Shown here piece after piece: positions 16,216-24,731 of a stretch of 64,000 bases of DNA. Positions within the stretch are counted from its first letter, which is position 1; the number at the start of each line of letters is the position of its first letter. A model generated the notes under the pieces. That model was not told the origin of the DNA and made no database searches. It was given only the letters and a program-made list of their open reading frames with translations. Location of the stretch: contig NZ_QCZJ01000004.1 of the NCBI RefSeq assembly GCF_003075435.1, positions 186,001 to 250,000 on the forward strand, read 5' to 3'. A program made the position numbers and the translations under genes. This DNA is from Terrimonas sp. (GTDB taxonomy: Bacteria > Bacteroidota > Bacteroidia > Chitinophagales > Chitinophagaceae).

Positions 16216-19200
16216 ATGAAAAGACCGCCAAAACTATTATTGCTTTGCCTTTTTTTTGTATCGCTCCAACATATTCTTTTTGCTCAAACCAATAAATTTT
16301 ATGCTGATTACGATTCTCCGGGTATTTCAAAAAGAGGGGCAGAAATAACAAATGACATTAAGAAATACAGGATCGTAAAGCAGGATATCTCAGCTATACA
16401 ATCTTTCCGTCAATCTTCAGTTGAAAAAAAGACGTCCAAAAATGAACGGGTTGGTGTTATCTCAATACCATTGGAAAATAATACGGATGTAGAGTTCAAT
16501 ATATCACCTGTTAAAACTTTATCAGAAGAATCGAAATCGGTTTTCACCCAGATACAAACTTATACCGGCATTTCTGCAGACGGCAGAATGAAGCTCAGGC
16601 TTACACTCTCGCAACTTGGCATGATGGGTTCGGTGAGGAATAAGGATGAAGGCACTCTTCATTATTTTACTATCCTTGATAACCGGCAGCCGGATGTGTT
16701 GATAAGTTTTAATGCCGCTGATGTTGTTGCTCCGTTGCCCATAACCTGTGGAACAAATGATATCAGTGCTTTGCAGGAAGATGTGGCAGGCTTGATTCCC
16801 TCAAAACGTACATCAGGTGATTGTATGTTACGTACATATCGCTTTGCTGTTTCTGCAACGGGTGAGTATACGCAGTGGGCAGGCAATCAAAGCAACGCGG
16901 TTGCTTTGATTACAGCTACAGTAAATAATATTAATGAGATATATGAAAATGATTTTACCATTCATTTTTCACTTGTAGCACAGTTGTCTAATATATATAC
17001 TGATACAGCCGCAGATCCTTTTCTTACAGGAAAGGTATTAAATAGTAGTACTATTATTCAGAATAATGAGGCATTGAATAATAATACCGGTGCAGCTAAT
17101 TATGATGTAGGAATAGTATTTGGTTATGGCTGGAGCGGTGGACTTGCCAGCTTAAATGCAACCTGTACAAATGGTAAGGGCCAGGCTGGCGGTGGGCTGA
17201 ATTCGGGGTTTACTTTAGGTTCTTCCGGATCAATATTTGATAATGTTATTGCACACGAAGTAGGGCATCAATTTTCAGCCACCCATACCATGGCTGCCAG
17301 CAACGGGGGATGCGGTGCAAATCTACAAGCTACTACTGGTTGGGAGCCTGGCGGGGGTTCTACCATTATGGCTTATGCAGGCACCTGCAGCGGAAATGCA
17401 TATCAATCCAGTTCAGATAATTATTTTCATGGAGGATCAATAGCGCAGGTACAAAATTTTGTAATAAACGGTAATGGAAAATTATGCGGAGCAAAAACTT
17501 CTTCGGGAAATAATGCTCCGGCTGTTACAGTTGCATCACTGTCTTACAATATTCCTCACAGTACACCTTTTGTATTAACTGCTGATGCAACTGATGCAGA
17601 TGAAGATAATGTGCTTACGTATAACTGGGAACAGGTGGATGCTGTAGGAGGCACAGGTATATCCACACCGCCGCAATCCTCGTCAACCAGTGGACCGCAG
17701 TTTCGCTCTTTTATACCATCTGCTTCATCTGAAAGATATTTTCCCAGGAGAGAAGTGCTGCTTGACAGAGCCAATGGTACGTATGACGTACTGCCGGCAG
17801 TAGCGCGTACATTACATTTTAAAGTAATGGTAAGAGATAATAATGAAGGGTCAGGCTGTCTGGCTTATGAAGATGTAACAGTGAATGTGCAAAATTGTGG
17901 TGCTTTTGAAATTACCAATCTCTTAACCCCTGATGCTTTTGTAGCTAATGGAACAAATACAATGGCAATAACCTGGAATACTGCTACAGCTTGTATAGCG
18001 ATGCCTGCAATAGATATTTTATTTTCTACTGATGGTGGAATGACGTACCCATACACCATATTATCCAGTACGGCTAATGATGGAGCTGAAACTTTTATTG
18101 TGCCCAACCTGCCAACAGATAAAGGCCGGTTTATGATAAGGTCTGTGGGTAATATTTACTATAATATCAATGCTGCCGATATAACCATTGTATCAGGTTG
18201 TATTGCCAGCGGAACATCTATTACGCCTGCAACGGATTTTACTGCACCCGGCGCCGGCGACGCTTCGTTAAACCTTATTGAATCTCCGGTATATGGTTCC
18301 TCAATAAGTTTACCCATTACCGGCACTATTACAACAACTGATTTGCCGGGCAATCTTTCTTTTTATGATAATACTGTTTCTTCATGCAAAGGTCCCAGCA
18401 ATAGCAACTATTATGATATAATCAATTTCTACCCTTCTGTAAGCGGGAACTATACATTCCGTTTGGTCTCTCCAACATCAAACGGTATCATTACTCATAT
18501 TTATGTTGACAATTATTTGCCAAACGAGGTTTGTGCCAATTTCATAGCATCTTCCGGAAAAAAACTTACAGCTGAAGGAAACACTGTAACACTGTCAAAT
18601 GAAGTAACGGCTTCATTAACGGCAGGGTTAAAATATGTACTTGTTGTTTCTTCATTCAGTCATTCAACTCCTGCGCTACCTGCTGATTATTCCATTAACC
18701 TGGTCTCAACTCCTGCAGGTGGCGGGATATATTCCGGCAAAATAAATCCGGGACTTAATTACGGTTATGTTATAGTTGATAACAGCACCGGAAATATTGT
18801 TGATATAAAAGTTGTTGCAGACCTCACAGATCATACCAGGTATCTTTCAGATAAAGCATATACAATTTATGGTATTTCGTCTTCTGCAACGGCGGCATCG
18901 CTATCATCTCAATATGCCGGCAGTTCATTTAATGATCTAAGAACAGATGTAAATGAACAGGCAGGCGGTTTATGCGCACAACTTTCTTCCAATAGCAGGA
19001 GAGTGGCGATAGGCAATGCTGTGTTGCCGGCAGATATGCTGAGTTTCTATGGTAAATTGATCAACAACTACCAGGCTTCGCTTTCGTGGAATGTGTCTTT
19101 TGAATATAATGTAAAGGCGTATGTTTTGGAGCGCAGCATTGATGGAGTATCATTTGTTGATGCGGGAAGTGTTGCGCCGTATAACCTGAACAGTGCTGTA

Positions 19201-19584
19201 GCACAAATATATTCTTATACAGATAAATCAATCCCTGCCGGTGCTGTAAAAGTTTTTTACCGGTTAAAAATTCAGGATATAGATGGAACAACAACTTATT
19301 CACCAGTAGTAATACTTCAGTTGAACAGAAAGTGGTCTGCACGTATTTATCCAAATCCTGTTCAGCATACTGCACTTACACTTTTTGTGGATGCTTTGTC
19401 AGCAGATAAGGTAGTATTAGAAGTGGTAGATATGTCGGGCAGAGTGGTAATCAATAAACCGGTGAAACTGAATAGAGGAAATAACCGGATCATGCTTCCT
19501 GTTCAGCATTTAACCAACGGAATGTACCTGCTGCATATAAAAGGCCACGCAGAAAAAACTGTACTTAATTTTATAAAGAAATAA
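16216..19584 (+). CDS. Secreted reprolysin-like metalloprotease with T9SS sorting domain
   Basis: 1122 residues. ATG 16216 precedes a clear signal peptide (PPKLLLLCLFFVSLQHILFAQ); the frame continues 16 codons upstream without one. A propeptide (about 25-200) leads to the catalytic domain with HEVGHQFSATH at residues 347-357 (HExxHxxGxxH-like, here with Ser at the Gly position) and a Met-turn TIMAYAGTC. Ig-like and proprotein-convertase-like beta domains follow. The last 80 residues (YPNPV ... MYLLHIKGHAEKTVLNFIKK) form a type A T9SS sorting domain. It would be secreted to the surface or medium to digest protein. The closest named class is reprolysin-like peptidases of Bacteroidota. Confidence 0.88.
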   Translation: MKRPPKLLLLCLFFVSLQHILFAQTNKFYADYDSPGISKRGAEITNDIKKYRIVKQDISAIQSFRQSSVEKKTSKNERVGVISIPLENNTDVEFNISPVKTLSEESKSVFTQIQTYTGISADGRMKLRLTLSQLGMMGSVRNKDEGTLHYFTILDNRQPDVLISFNAADVVAPLPITCGTNDISALQEDVAGLIPSKRTSGDCMLRTYRFAVSATGEYTQWAGNQSNAVALITATVNNINEIYENDFTIHFSLVAQLSNIYTDTAADPFLTGKVLNSSTIIQNNEALNNNTGAANYDVGIVFGYGWSGGLASLNATCTNGKGQAGGGLNSGFTLGSSGSIFDNVIAHEVGHQFSATHTMAASNGGCGANLQATTGWEPGGGSTIMAYAGTCSGNAYQSSSDNYFHGGSIAQVQNFVINGNGKLCGAKTSSGNNAPAVTVASLSYNIPHSTPFVLTADATDADEDNVLTYNWEQVDAVGGTGISTPPQSSSTSGPQFRSFIPSASSERYFPRREVLLDRANGTYDVLPAVARTLHFKVMVRDNNEGSGCLAYEDVTVNVQNCGAFEITNLLTPDAFVANGTNTMAITWNTATACIAMPAIDILFSTDGGMTYPYTILSSTANDGAETFIVPNLPTDKGRFMIRSVGNIYYNINAADITIVSGCIASGTSITPATDFTAPGAGDASLNLIESPVYGSSISLPITGTITTTDLPGNLSFYDNTVSSCKGPSNSNYYDIINFYPSVSGNYTFRLVSPTSNGIITHIYVDNYLPNEVCANFIASSGKKLTAEGNTVTLSNEVTASLTAGLKYVLVVSSFSHSTPALPADYSINLVSTPAGGGIYSGKINPGLNYGYVIVDNSTGNIVDIKVVADLTDHTRYLSDKAYTIYGISSSATAASLSSQYAGSSFNDLRTDVNEQAGGLCAQLSSNSRRVAIGNAVLPADMLSFYGKLINNYQASLSWNVSFEYNVKAYVLERSIDGVSFVDAGSVAPYNLNSAVAQIYSYTDKSIPAGAVKVFYRLKIQDIDGTTTYSPVVILQLNRKWSARIYPNPVQHTALTLFVDALSADKVVLEVVDMSGRVVINKPVKLNRGNNRIMLPVQHLTNGMYLLHIKGHAEKTVLNFIKK

Positions 19585-19608
19585 ATTCAATGCTAAGCGG
19601 TGTTGTTA

Positions 19609-20379
19609 TTATTGCCATTGAAATGCAAAGTACTCGCATTCGCTGTCACCCAGGTTTTTTAAAGCATGTGGAATGCCACTGTTCAGGAAAATGAGGTCAC
19701 CAGGTGCTGCCTTATGAAAAGTATTTCCAATCTGCATTTCAATCTTCCCTTTTCTGATAAGGATAATTTCTTCCTGCCTGTGAGTGTGTGGTGCATGGCT
19801 TACCTGCCCTTGTTTTAGTGTTGTGGCATGCATGTCAAATTTTTCAAACAATACGGTAGGCTGAATAAAATGTTCCCTCCTGAATCCCCTGTCGGTTGTT
19901 AATACTTTTACTTCATTCCAGTCAACCATCAGTGAAGGGATAGCTTTTGTATTTGCCGTAATAGAGTCTGTACCTTTTTTTGTATACTTCAACAGGTAGT
20001 AGCTTGTTTTTTCTTTTCCGGCATTAACTGCTTCATGAATATCTCCCGGCATAGACAATGCCACACCGCCCGGCCCCAATATTTTTGTTTTACCGGCAAT
20101 GGTTACTTTAAGGCTACCTTCTTTTACAATGATCAGTTCTTCGGTATTGGCATGTTTGTGCGGAGGGTGTGCAGATCTGCCCGGTTCCAGTATAGTGATA
20201 TGGGCTTCCAAATTGGAAAGATAGGGAGTGTAACCATCCAGTATCTGTATTCTGTACCTGCTTGAATCGGTAATAACAGGCAACTCATTTACATAATATA
20301 CTTTTGAAGGAATACTATCTGCCTGAGCATACGAGATGATAGTTGCCGGCAGCAGCAAGAGTGTATATAAATATTTCAT
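19609..20379 (-). CDS. Secreted bicupin protein
   Basis: 256 residues with a signal peptide ending IISYAQ. It holds two cupin domains. The first has AHPPHKHANTEELIIVKEG (about residues 70-88) and a GDIHE second motif; the second has SHAPHTHRQEEIILIRKGKIEM and GIPHAL. Both keep the His/His/Glu/His metal set of cupins. Such periplasmic bicupins resemble glyoxylate- or quercetinase-like proteins, but the substrate is not identifiable. The gene is convergent with the metalloprotease gene (25-base gap). Confidence 0.8.
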   Translation of the reverse strand: MKYLYTLLLLPATIISYAQADSIPSKVYYVNELPVITDSSRYRIQILDGYTPYLSNLEAHITILEPGRSAHPPHKHANTEELIIVKEGSLKVTIAGKTKILGPGGVALSMPGDIHEAVNAGKEKTSYYLLKYTKKGTDSITANTKAIPSLMVDWNEVKVLTTDRGFRREHFIQPTVLFEKFDMHATTLKQGQVSHAPHTHRQEEIILIRKGKIEMQIGNTFHKAAPGDLIFLNSGIPHALKNLGDSECEYFAFQWQ

Positions 20380-20396
20380 GATGGCAGGAAGATGTT

Positions 20397-20702
20397 TTAT
20401 AAAACAATATACAAAAATACAGGCAAATCAATATAGCGGGATGGTTTAAGCATATGGTATCTGTAAAAAAAACAGATAGAAGTAAAACCAATAATGGCGA
20501 AGCATAGTAAAACCGCCCTGCTTCTTTTGCTTTCAATCCTGGAAATAAGCAATGCTATATAGATGATTAATATACCTCCTGCGATAAACATCAGCGTAGA
20601 CACAAAAGGATTGAGCCCCATTATTATACTCCCGTTCAGGAAATAAAACTCCAGTATCATAACAAGGGTTATAAGTATAAAGGCAATGATGATCTTTGTC
20701 AT
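20397..20702 (-). CDS. Small membrane protein of unknown function
   Basis: 101 residues with three hydrophobic segments (about 3-23, 31-53 and 62-80) and a basic loop RIESKRSR between the second and third. No family is recognised. It lies 17 bases upstream of the bicupin gene on the same strand, so the two may share a transcript. The divergent thioesterase begins 81 bases away. Confidence 0.6.
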   Translation of the reverse strand: MTKIIIAFILITLVMILEFYFLNGSIIMGLNPFVSTLMFIAGGILIIYIALLISRIESKRSRAVLLCFAIIGFTSICFFYRYHMLKPSRYIDLPVFLYIVL

Positions 20703-20782
20703 AATTACTGATATTAATACAGATAGGATACCAACTATTCTTTAATTTTCAATATTATTCAGGCTAAATCATAACACAGTAT

Positions 20783-21226
20783 ATGGCTAATATATGGTTC
20801 AAAAAGGAGTTTTCATTGGAAAAATTGCAGCAAACCAGTAAAGGCACAATGGCTGAATACCTGGATATTCTTTTTTCAGAAATCGGAGATAACTACATTA
20901 AAGCTACAATGCCGGTTGATCATCGTACCAGGCAACCCTATGGATTGTTACATGGCGGTGCTTCTGTTGTGCTGGCGGAAACACTGGGCAGCGTGGCCTC
21001 TTCTTTGGTAATTGACATGGAAAGATCATTGTGTGTAGGTTTGGAAATCAATGCAAACCATATCCGTGCTGTCAGAAAGGGACTGGTAACCGGAACGGCT
21101 ACCCCAATACACCTCGGGGCTTCAACACATGTGTGGGAAATTAAAATTCATGATGAGCATGGAAAGCTTGCCTGTATCAGCAGGCTTACGGTTGCTATAC
21201 TAAAGCGAAAAGACAACAATGACTGA
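20783..21226 (+). CDS. PaaI/YdiI-type hotdog thioesterase
   Basis: 147 residues, normal for the family. The hotdog fold core is seen in RQPYGLLHGGASVVLAETLGSVAS (about residues 50-73), where HGG and the following Glu65 form the catalytic region, and in NHIRAVRKGLVTGTATPIHLGASTHVWEIKI. Members hydrolyse acyl-CoA thioesters, for example DHNA-CoA in menaquinone synthesis or phenylacetyl-CoA intermediates. The sequence resembles the YdiI/MenI branch, but no menaquinone genes lie beside it except a UbiA-type enzyme 6 kb away. Cytoplasmic. Confidence 0.85.
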   Translation: MANIWFKKEFSLEKLQQTSKGTMAEYLDILFSEIGDNYIKATMPVDHRTRQPYGLLHGGASVVLAETLGSVASSLVIDMERSLCVGLEINANHIRAVRKGLVTGTATPIHLGASTHVWEIKIHDEHGKLACISRLTVAILKRKDNND

Positions 21227-21228
21227 TA

Positions 21229-22614
21229 TTACCCTATTATTTTTTTTATCCATTTTAATTTTCCCGATAGCGGGGGATATTTAATAGCAGGATCAAACCA
21301 GGTTGGCGTTTTCATAACCGGTTTGGCATGGGTAAAAGTCAGGAATCCGTATTTGCCGTGGTATGCGCCTGCTCCGCTTTGTGCTATTCCTCCAAAAGGT
21401 AAATAATGGTTAGTGAATTGCCATGCGGTATTATTAATGCAGCCGCTTCCAAAACTAATGGTATTTATCCAGAATTGTTCAGTTTGGCTGTCTCTCGTAA
21501 AAAGATAGAATGCCAACGGATTATCATTGCGTTTTACAATATTTACAGCTTCCCTGGTTGTTATATAAGAAATGACCGGTAACACAGGCCCGAAAATTTC
21601 TTCATGCAGAACAGGTGCATCTGCAGGTATGTCAACAAGAATGGTTGGTGCAATGAATAGTTCTTTGTGGTCAACTTCACCACCTGTAAAAATTTCGCCA
21701 TCACTTAAATAAGAACAAATTTTCTCAAAACGTTTTTGAGAAATAATCCTTCCGTAATCTGCACTTTGCTTTGGGTTATCTCCCCAAAAATTTTTTACAT
21801 TATCGCTTAATGCCTGCAGTAGTTTAGTTTTTACATTCTCATGCACAAGCACATAATCCGGCGCAATGCAGGTTTGTCCTGCGTTAATGAATTTTCCTAC
21901 TGCAATTCGTTTAGCCGCAATTGTTATATCCGCGTCTTCCTCTACTATAGCAGGGCTTTTTCCGCCCAGCTCTAATGTTACCGGGATAAATTTTTCCGCT
22001 GCCATTTTATAAATGCTTTTGCCAACCCCTGTGCTTCCTGTATAAAAAACATGATCAAACCGGAACGCATTCATCATTTCCGGCACAACGGTTTCTCCTT
22101 CGCCATTTATTACTTTTATATATTCTTCAGGAAAAAAATCAGTGATCATCTTTTCGATAAGTGTTGCTGTGGCCGAAGCCAGTTCGGATGGTTTTAAAAC
22201 AACACAGTTACCACCTGCTATTGCACTGATAAGCGGTATCAATACCAACTGGAGCGGGTAGTTCCATGCCCCGATGATTAATACCACACCCAAAGGGTCA
22301 TGGTATATTTTACCGGAAGAAGGAAAATTTACAAGATTGGTGCGGGCTGTTTCGGGTTTCATCCACGTTTCAAGGTTTTTAAGCGCTGTTTTCAGTTCTG
22401 ATAATACCAGCCCATTCTCAGTTACATAGCTTTCCTCTTTGCTTTTTCTTAAATCAGTATGCAGCGCATTAAAAATGGCTTCTTCGTTTTGTAAGACCAT
22501 CTCCTTCAGCTGCTTCAGTTGCTGCCGGCGAAAGGAATAATGCTTTGTTGCGCCGCTTTCAAAAAAATGGCGCATTCGTGTCAATTGGCTTATTACTACA
22601 GGCGTGTTTTGCAT
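21229..22614 (-). CDS. Aldehyde dehydrogenase, class 3-like
   Basis: 461 residues, the short form typical of class 3 (YwdH/fatty aldehyde) enzymes rather than the 500-residue class 1/2. It oxidises aldehydes to acids with NAD(P). The motifs are in order: WNYPLQLVLIPLISAIAGGN, the cofactor glycine motif FTGSTGVGKSI, catalytic Glu in TLELGGKSP, catalytic Cys in NAGQTCIAPDYVLV and EEIFGPVLPV. The C-terminal SGAGAYHGKYGFLTFTH is also class 3-like. The gene is convergent with the thioesterase (2-base gap). Confidence 0.92.
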   Translation of the reverse strand: MQNTPVVISQLTRMRHFFESGATKHYSFRRQQLKQLKEMVLQNEEAIFNALHTDLRKSKEESYVTENGLVLSELKTALKNLETWMKPETARTNLVNFPSSGKIYHDPLGVVLIIGAWNYPLQLVLIPLISAIAGGNCVVLKPSELASATATLIEKMITDFFPEEYIKVINGEGETVVPEMMNAFRFDHVFYTGSTGVGKSIYKMAAEKFIPVTLELGGKSPAIVEEDADITIAAKRIAVGKFINAGQTCIAPDYVLVHENVKTKLLQALSDNVKNFWGDNPKQSADYGRIISQKRFEKICSYLSDGEIFTGGEVDHKELFIAPTILVDIPADAPVLHEEIFGPVLPVISYITTREAVNIVKRNDNPLAFYLFTRDSQTEQFWINTISFGSGCINNTAWQFTNHYLPFGGIAQSGAGAYHGKYGFLTFTHAKPVMKTPTWFDPAIKYPPLSGKLKWIKKIIG

Positions 22615-22655
22615 ACAGCAGGTATTGAATTTTTAAAATGAACCCCCGTTTACAA

Positions 22656-23279
22656 TTACTGCCCGGCGGTTTTTAATACATCTTTTATAGATGGAAAAGT
22701 ATTCCTGAGTTTTTCGCCGATAGCGTCCTTGTTAACCCAGGTTATTTCGAAAATATCTTCTTCTGTTTGCGGTGTAGTCTTTTGATTAGAAGATGCATTC
22801 ATCAGGTACCAGTAAGATTCTTTAAGAATATGTTTTCCAAAATCATTATAAGTATGATAGGTGGTTATGAGAAAGTGTTGAACAGTAATGTTTTTTAAAC
22901 CGGTTTCTTCTTCCACTTCCCTTATCGCGCAGGATTTAAGGTTTTCTCCTTCTTCCAGCTTGCCTTTGGGTAAATCCCATTTACCTCTTCTGAAGATCAT
23001 TAATGTTTCTCCTTTTTCATTTTTTACCAAACCGCCCGCAGCCAGTATGATGGTAAAATGCTTCCAGAACATTTTTTTTAGCTTTTCAATATCTTCACTG
23101 TAAAGAATACCTGAATGAAAATCAGGTTTGGCAATTTCATGCAATAGTGATTTTATTGCCGGTGTTGTAACCTCGTCAATAAATATGGCATCAGGATGAT
23201 GGCGATGTGCTTCAATGGTGCTGTTTATTTCATCGCAAAGAAAAACAGGCTTATCATCAAAGTATATTTTCAATACCAT
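22656..23279 (-). CDS. NUDIX hydrolase
   Basis: 207 residues counted from ATG 23279; the longer frame would begin with a TTG in the pyrE promoter region. The Nudix box is intact: GKLEEGENLKSCAIREVEEETGL (GX5EX7REUXEEXGU), so it should hydrolyse a nucleoside-diphosphate-linked compound with Mg2+. The N-terminal 80 residues are a family-specific extension (IYFDDKPVFLCDEI). The substrate is unknown. Its start and that of pyrE are only 26 bases apart and divergent, so their promoters must overlap. Confidence 0.88.
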   Translation of the reverse strand: MVLKIYFDDKPVFLCDEINSTIEAHRHHPDAIFIDEVTTPAIKSLLHEIAKPDFHSGILYSEDIEKLKKMFWKHFTIILAAGGLVKNEKGETLMIFRRGKWDLPKGKLEEGENLKSCAIREVEEETGLKNITVQHFLITTYHTYNDFGKHILKESYWYLMNASSNQKTTPQTEEDIFEITWVNKDAIGEKLRNTFPSIKDVLKTAGQ

Positions 23280-23305
23280 AATTTCAATTGTATTATTTTC
23301 GCAGC

Positions 23306-23938
23306 ATGACAAACGAAAAAGCCGTCGCCGAAAAGCTGCTACAAATTAATGCTATCCGGCTGAATCCCCAACAACCTTTTACATGGGCGTCCGGGTGGAA
23401 AAGTCCTATCTATTGTGATAACCGTAAAACATTATCATTTCCCTATATCAGGGATTTTGTAAAATCTGAGCTATGCAATGTGATTTTTGAAAGTTTCCCG
23501 GATGCGGATCTGTTGGCCGGCGTTGCTACTGCCGGTATTGCATGGGGCGCCATGGCAGCGGACCAGTTAAAGCTTCCTTTTATTTATGTAAGACCTAAGC
23601 CCAAAGAACATGGTTTGGGTAACCAGATCGAAGGATATTATGAAGCAGGGCAAAAAGTTGTGGTGGTGGAAGACCTTATTTCAACCGGTAAAAGCAGCCT
23701 GCAGGTTTGTGATGTGCTGAAGCAGCAGGGGTTACAGGTGGAAGGAATGGTATCAATATTTACCTATGGTTTTGACGTAGCCGCGGAGGCGTTCGCAAAA
23801 GCAGGGGTTACGCTTAAATCGCTTACTAACTACAACACGCTGATAGCGCTTGCACTGGAAAAGAATATTGTAACGGCAGATAATGAAAATACCTTGTTAA
23901 ACTGGCGGGAAAACCCGGCGCAATGGACAGGTGCATAA
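23306..23938 (+). CDS. pyrE: Orotate phosphoribosyltransferase
   Basis: 210 residues from ATG 23306. The enzyme joins orotate and PRPP to make OMP in pyrimidine synthesis. The PRPP-binding motif VVVVEDLISTGKSSLQVC (about residues 115-132) is clear, and the earlier WASGWKSPIYCDNRKTLSFP and RPKPKEHGLGNQIEG are characteristic of PyrE. It acts as a cytoplasmic dimer. The gene is not linked to other pyr genes here. The short leader (TATTTTCG 14 bases before the start) suggests an almost leaderless transcript. Confidence 0.95.
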   Translation: MTNEKAVAEKLLQINAIRLNPQQPFTWASGWKSPIYCDNRKTLSFPYIRDFVKSELCNVIFESFPDADLLAGVATAGIAWGAMAADQLKLPFIYVRPKPKEHGLGNQIEGYYEAGQKVVVVEDLISTGKSSLQVCDVLKQQGLQVEGMVSIFTYGFDVAAEAFAKAGVTLKSLTNYNTLIALALEKNIVTADNENTLLNWRENPAQWTGA

Positions 23939-23999
23939 ACTGTTGTTTAAGAAATTGTGTATCTTTCTGTATTATAATTAAACCAGTAAAACTATACCA

Positions 24000-24350
24000 A
24001 TGAAAAGAATATTCGTTCTCCTCGCATTTATCTGCGGAATAACAATGAGTGTAAATGCGCAGCAACCTAAAAAACCGGTTACGGTAAAAATTTCAACGCC
24101 AACTGTACAATGTGAGCAGTGCAAAAAAAAGATTGAAAATTATATGAAGCAGGAGGAGGGGATATCTAAAATCAATGTTGACTTTAAAAGAAAAGTTACT
24201 ACAATTACTTACCTGCCTGAAAGAACAAATATTGAAAATGTAAAAACCGGCATTGCCAATGCAGGATACGACGCTGATGATGTAAAGGCAAATGAAGATT
24301 CTTATAAAGCACTGCCCACCTGTTGTAAAAAACCGGAAGATCAGAAATAG
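24000..24350 (+). CDS. Small periplasmic HMA-domain protein
   Basis: 116 residues with a signal peptide ending MSVNAQ. The HMA domain covers about residues 27-95, with the metal site in TVQCEQCKKKIENYM (CxxC) and the usual beta-alpha-beta pattern. A second cysteine pair lies at LPTCCKKPE near the C-terminus. A soft-metal (probably copper) binding role is inferred from the family. It is a single gene, not linked to the HMA gene near 2 kb, and is followed by a 7-bp stem (24384-24409) without a T-run. Confidence 0.8.
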   Translation: MKRIFVLLAFICGITMSVNAQQPKKPVTVKISTPTVQCEQCKKKIENYMKQEEGISKINVDFKRKVTTITYLPERTNIENVKTGIANAGYDADDVKANEDSYKALPTCCKKPEDQK

Positions 24351-24447
24351 GGTACGGATTTTTGAAAATACTGATAATGAGAAGAGGCTGTCTTTTAACG
24401 GGCAGCCTCGTGGGTTTATAGGCATGCAAACATTGCTGATTTTAAAA

Positions 24448-24484
24448 AAAACTGTGCTCGAAGCTTGCGCTTCAAGACACAGTT
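24448..24484 (-). terminator. Strong intrinsic terminator, minus strand
   Basis: AACTGTG ... GAAGC with GCTTC ... CACAGTT form a stem of about 15 pairs with one bulge and loop GCAA, followed on the minus strand by a run of eight T. It ends the candidate RNA and any read-through from the AraC gene. Confidence 0.85.
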
Positions 24485-24626
24485 AACCGTGAAACCCCTC
24501 AATCCATCGGTTTTTCACCGGAGTTACAGAATATGATTTTAAAAAGCGATGTTATTGTGCAAACAAGGTTTCACAGGGCACTGATCGCATTAATAAGTTC
24601 CAATGGATTGAGGATTATTTCAAATG
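24450..24626 (-). ncRNA. Candidate structured RNA, 6S-like in layout
   Basis: On the minus strand a TAnnTTTG promoter element is followed by about 175 bases ending in a strong intrinsic terminator. The two ends pair: CCTCAATCCATTGG (24613-24600) with CCGATGGATTGAGG (24510-24497). All 14 pairs form in the minus-strand RNA (one as G-U), whereas the plus-strand version has an A-C mismatch. An inner stem GCGAT/ATCGC closes a loop containing GTGCCCTG. A long closing stem around a large central loop is the 6S RNA layout, and CCCTG near the loop occurs in some 6S RNAs. No frame codes across it. The 6S label is only a hypothesis. Confidence 0.5.
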
Positions 24627-24631
24627 CGGTG

Positions 24632-24639
24632 CAAAGATA
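24632..24639 (-). promoter_or_regulatory. -7 promoter element for the candidate RNA
   Basis: TATCTTTG on the minus strand fits TAnnTTTG. The AraC stop codon is about 90 bases upstream, leaving room for an independent promoter. No good -33 TTTG is seen. Confidence 0.5.
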
Positions 24640-24731
24640 TAGGGGTAAACAGGCTTGCTGTTAGCCCACTGAGGCATAATATTGCTCCTAAAAGACACTG
24701 TTAAAGGGAAGTTGTATTTGAAACCGGAAGA

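Noticed and set aside
24384-24409. Terminator of the small HMA gene
   Set aside because: The stem is real but neither strand has a T-run after it, so termination is doubtful.
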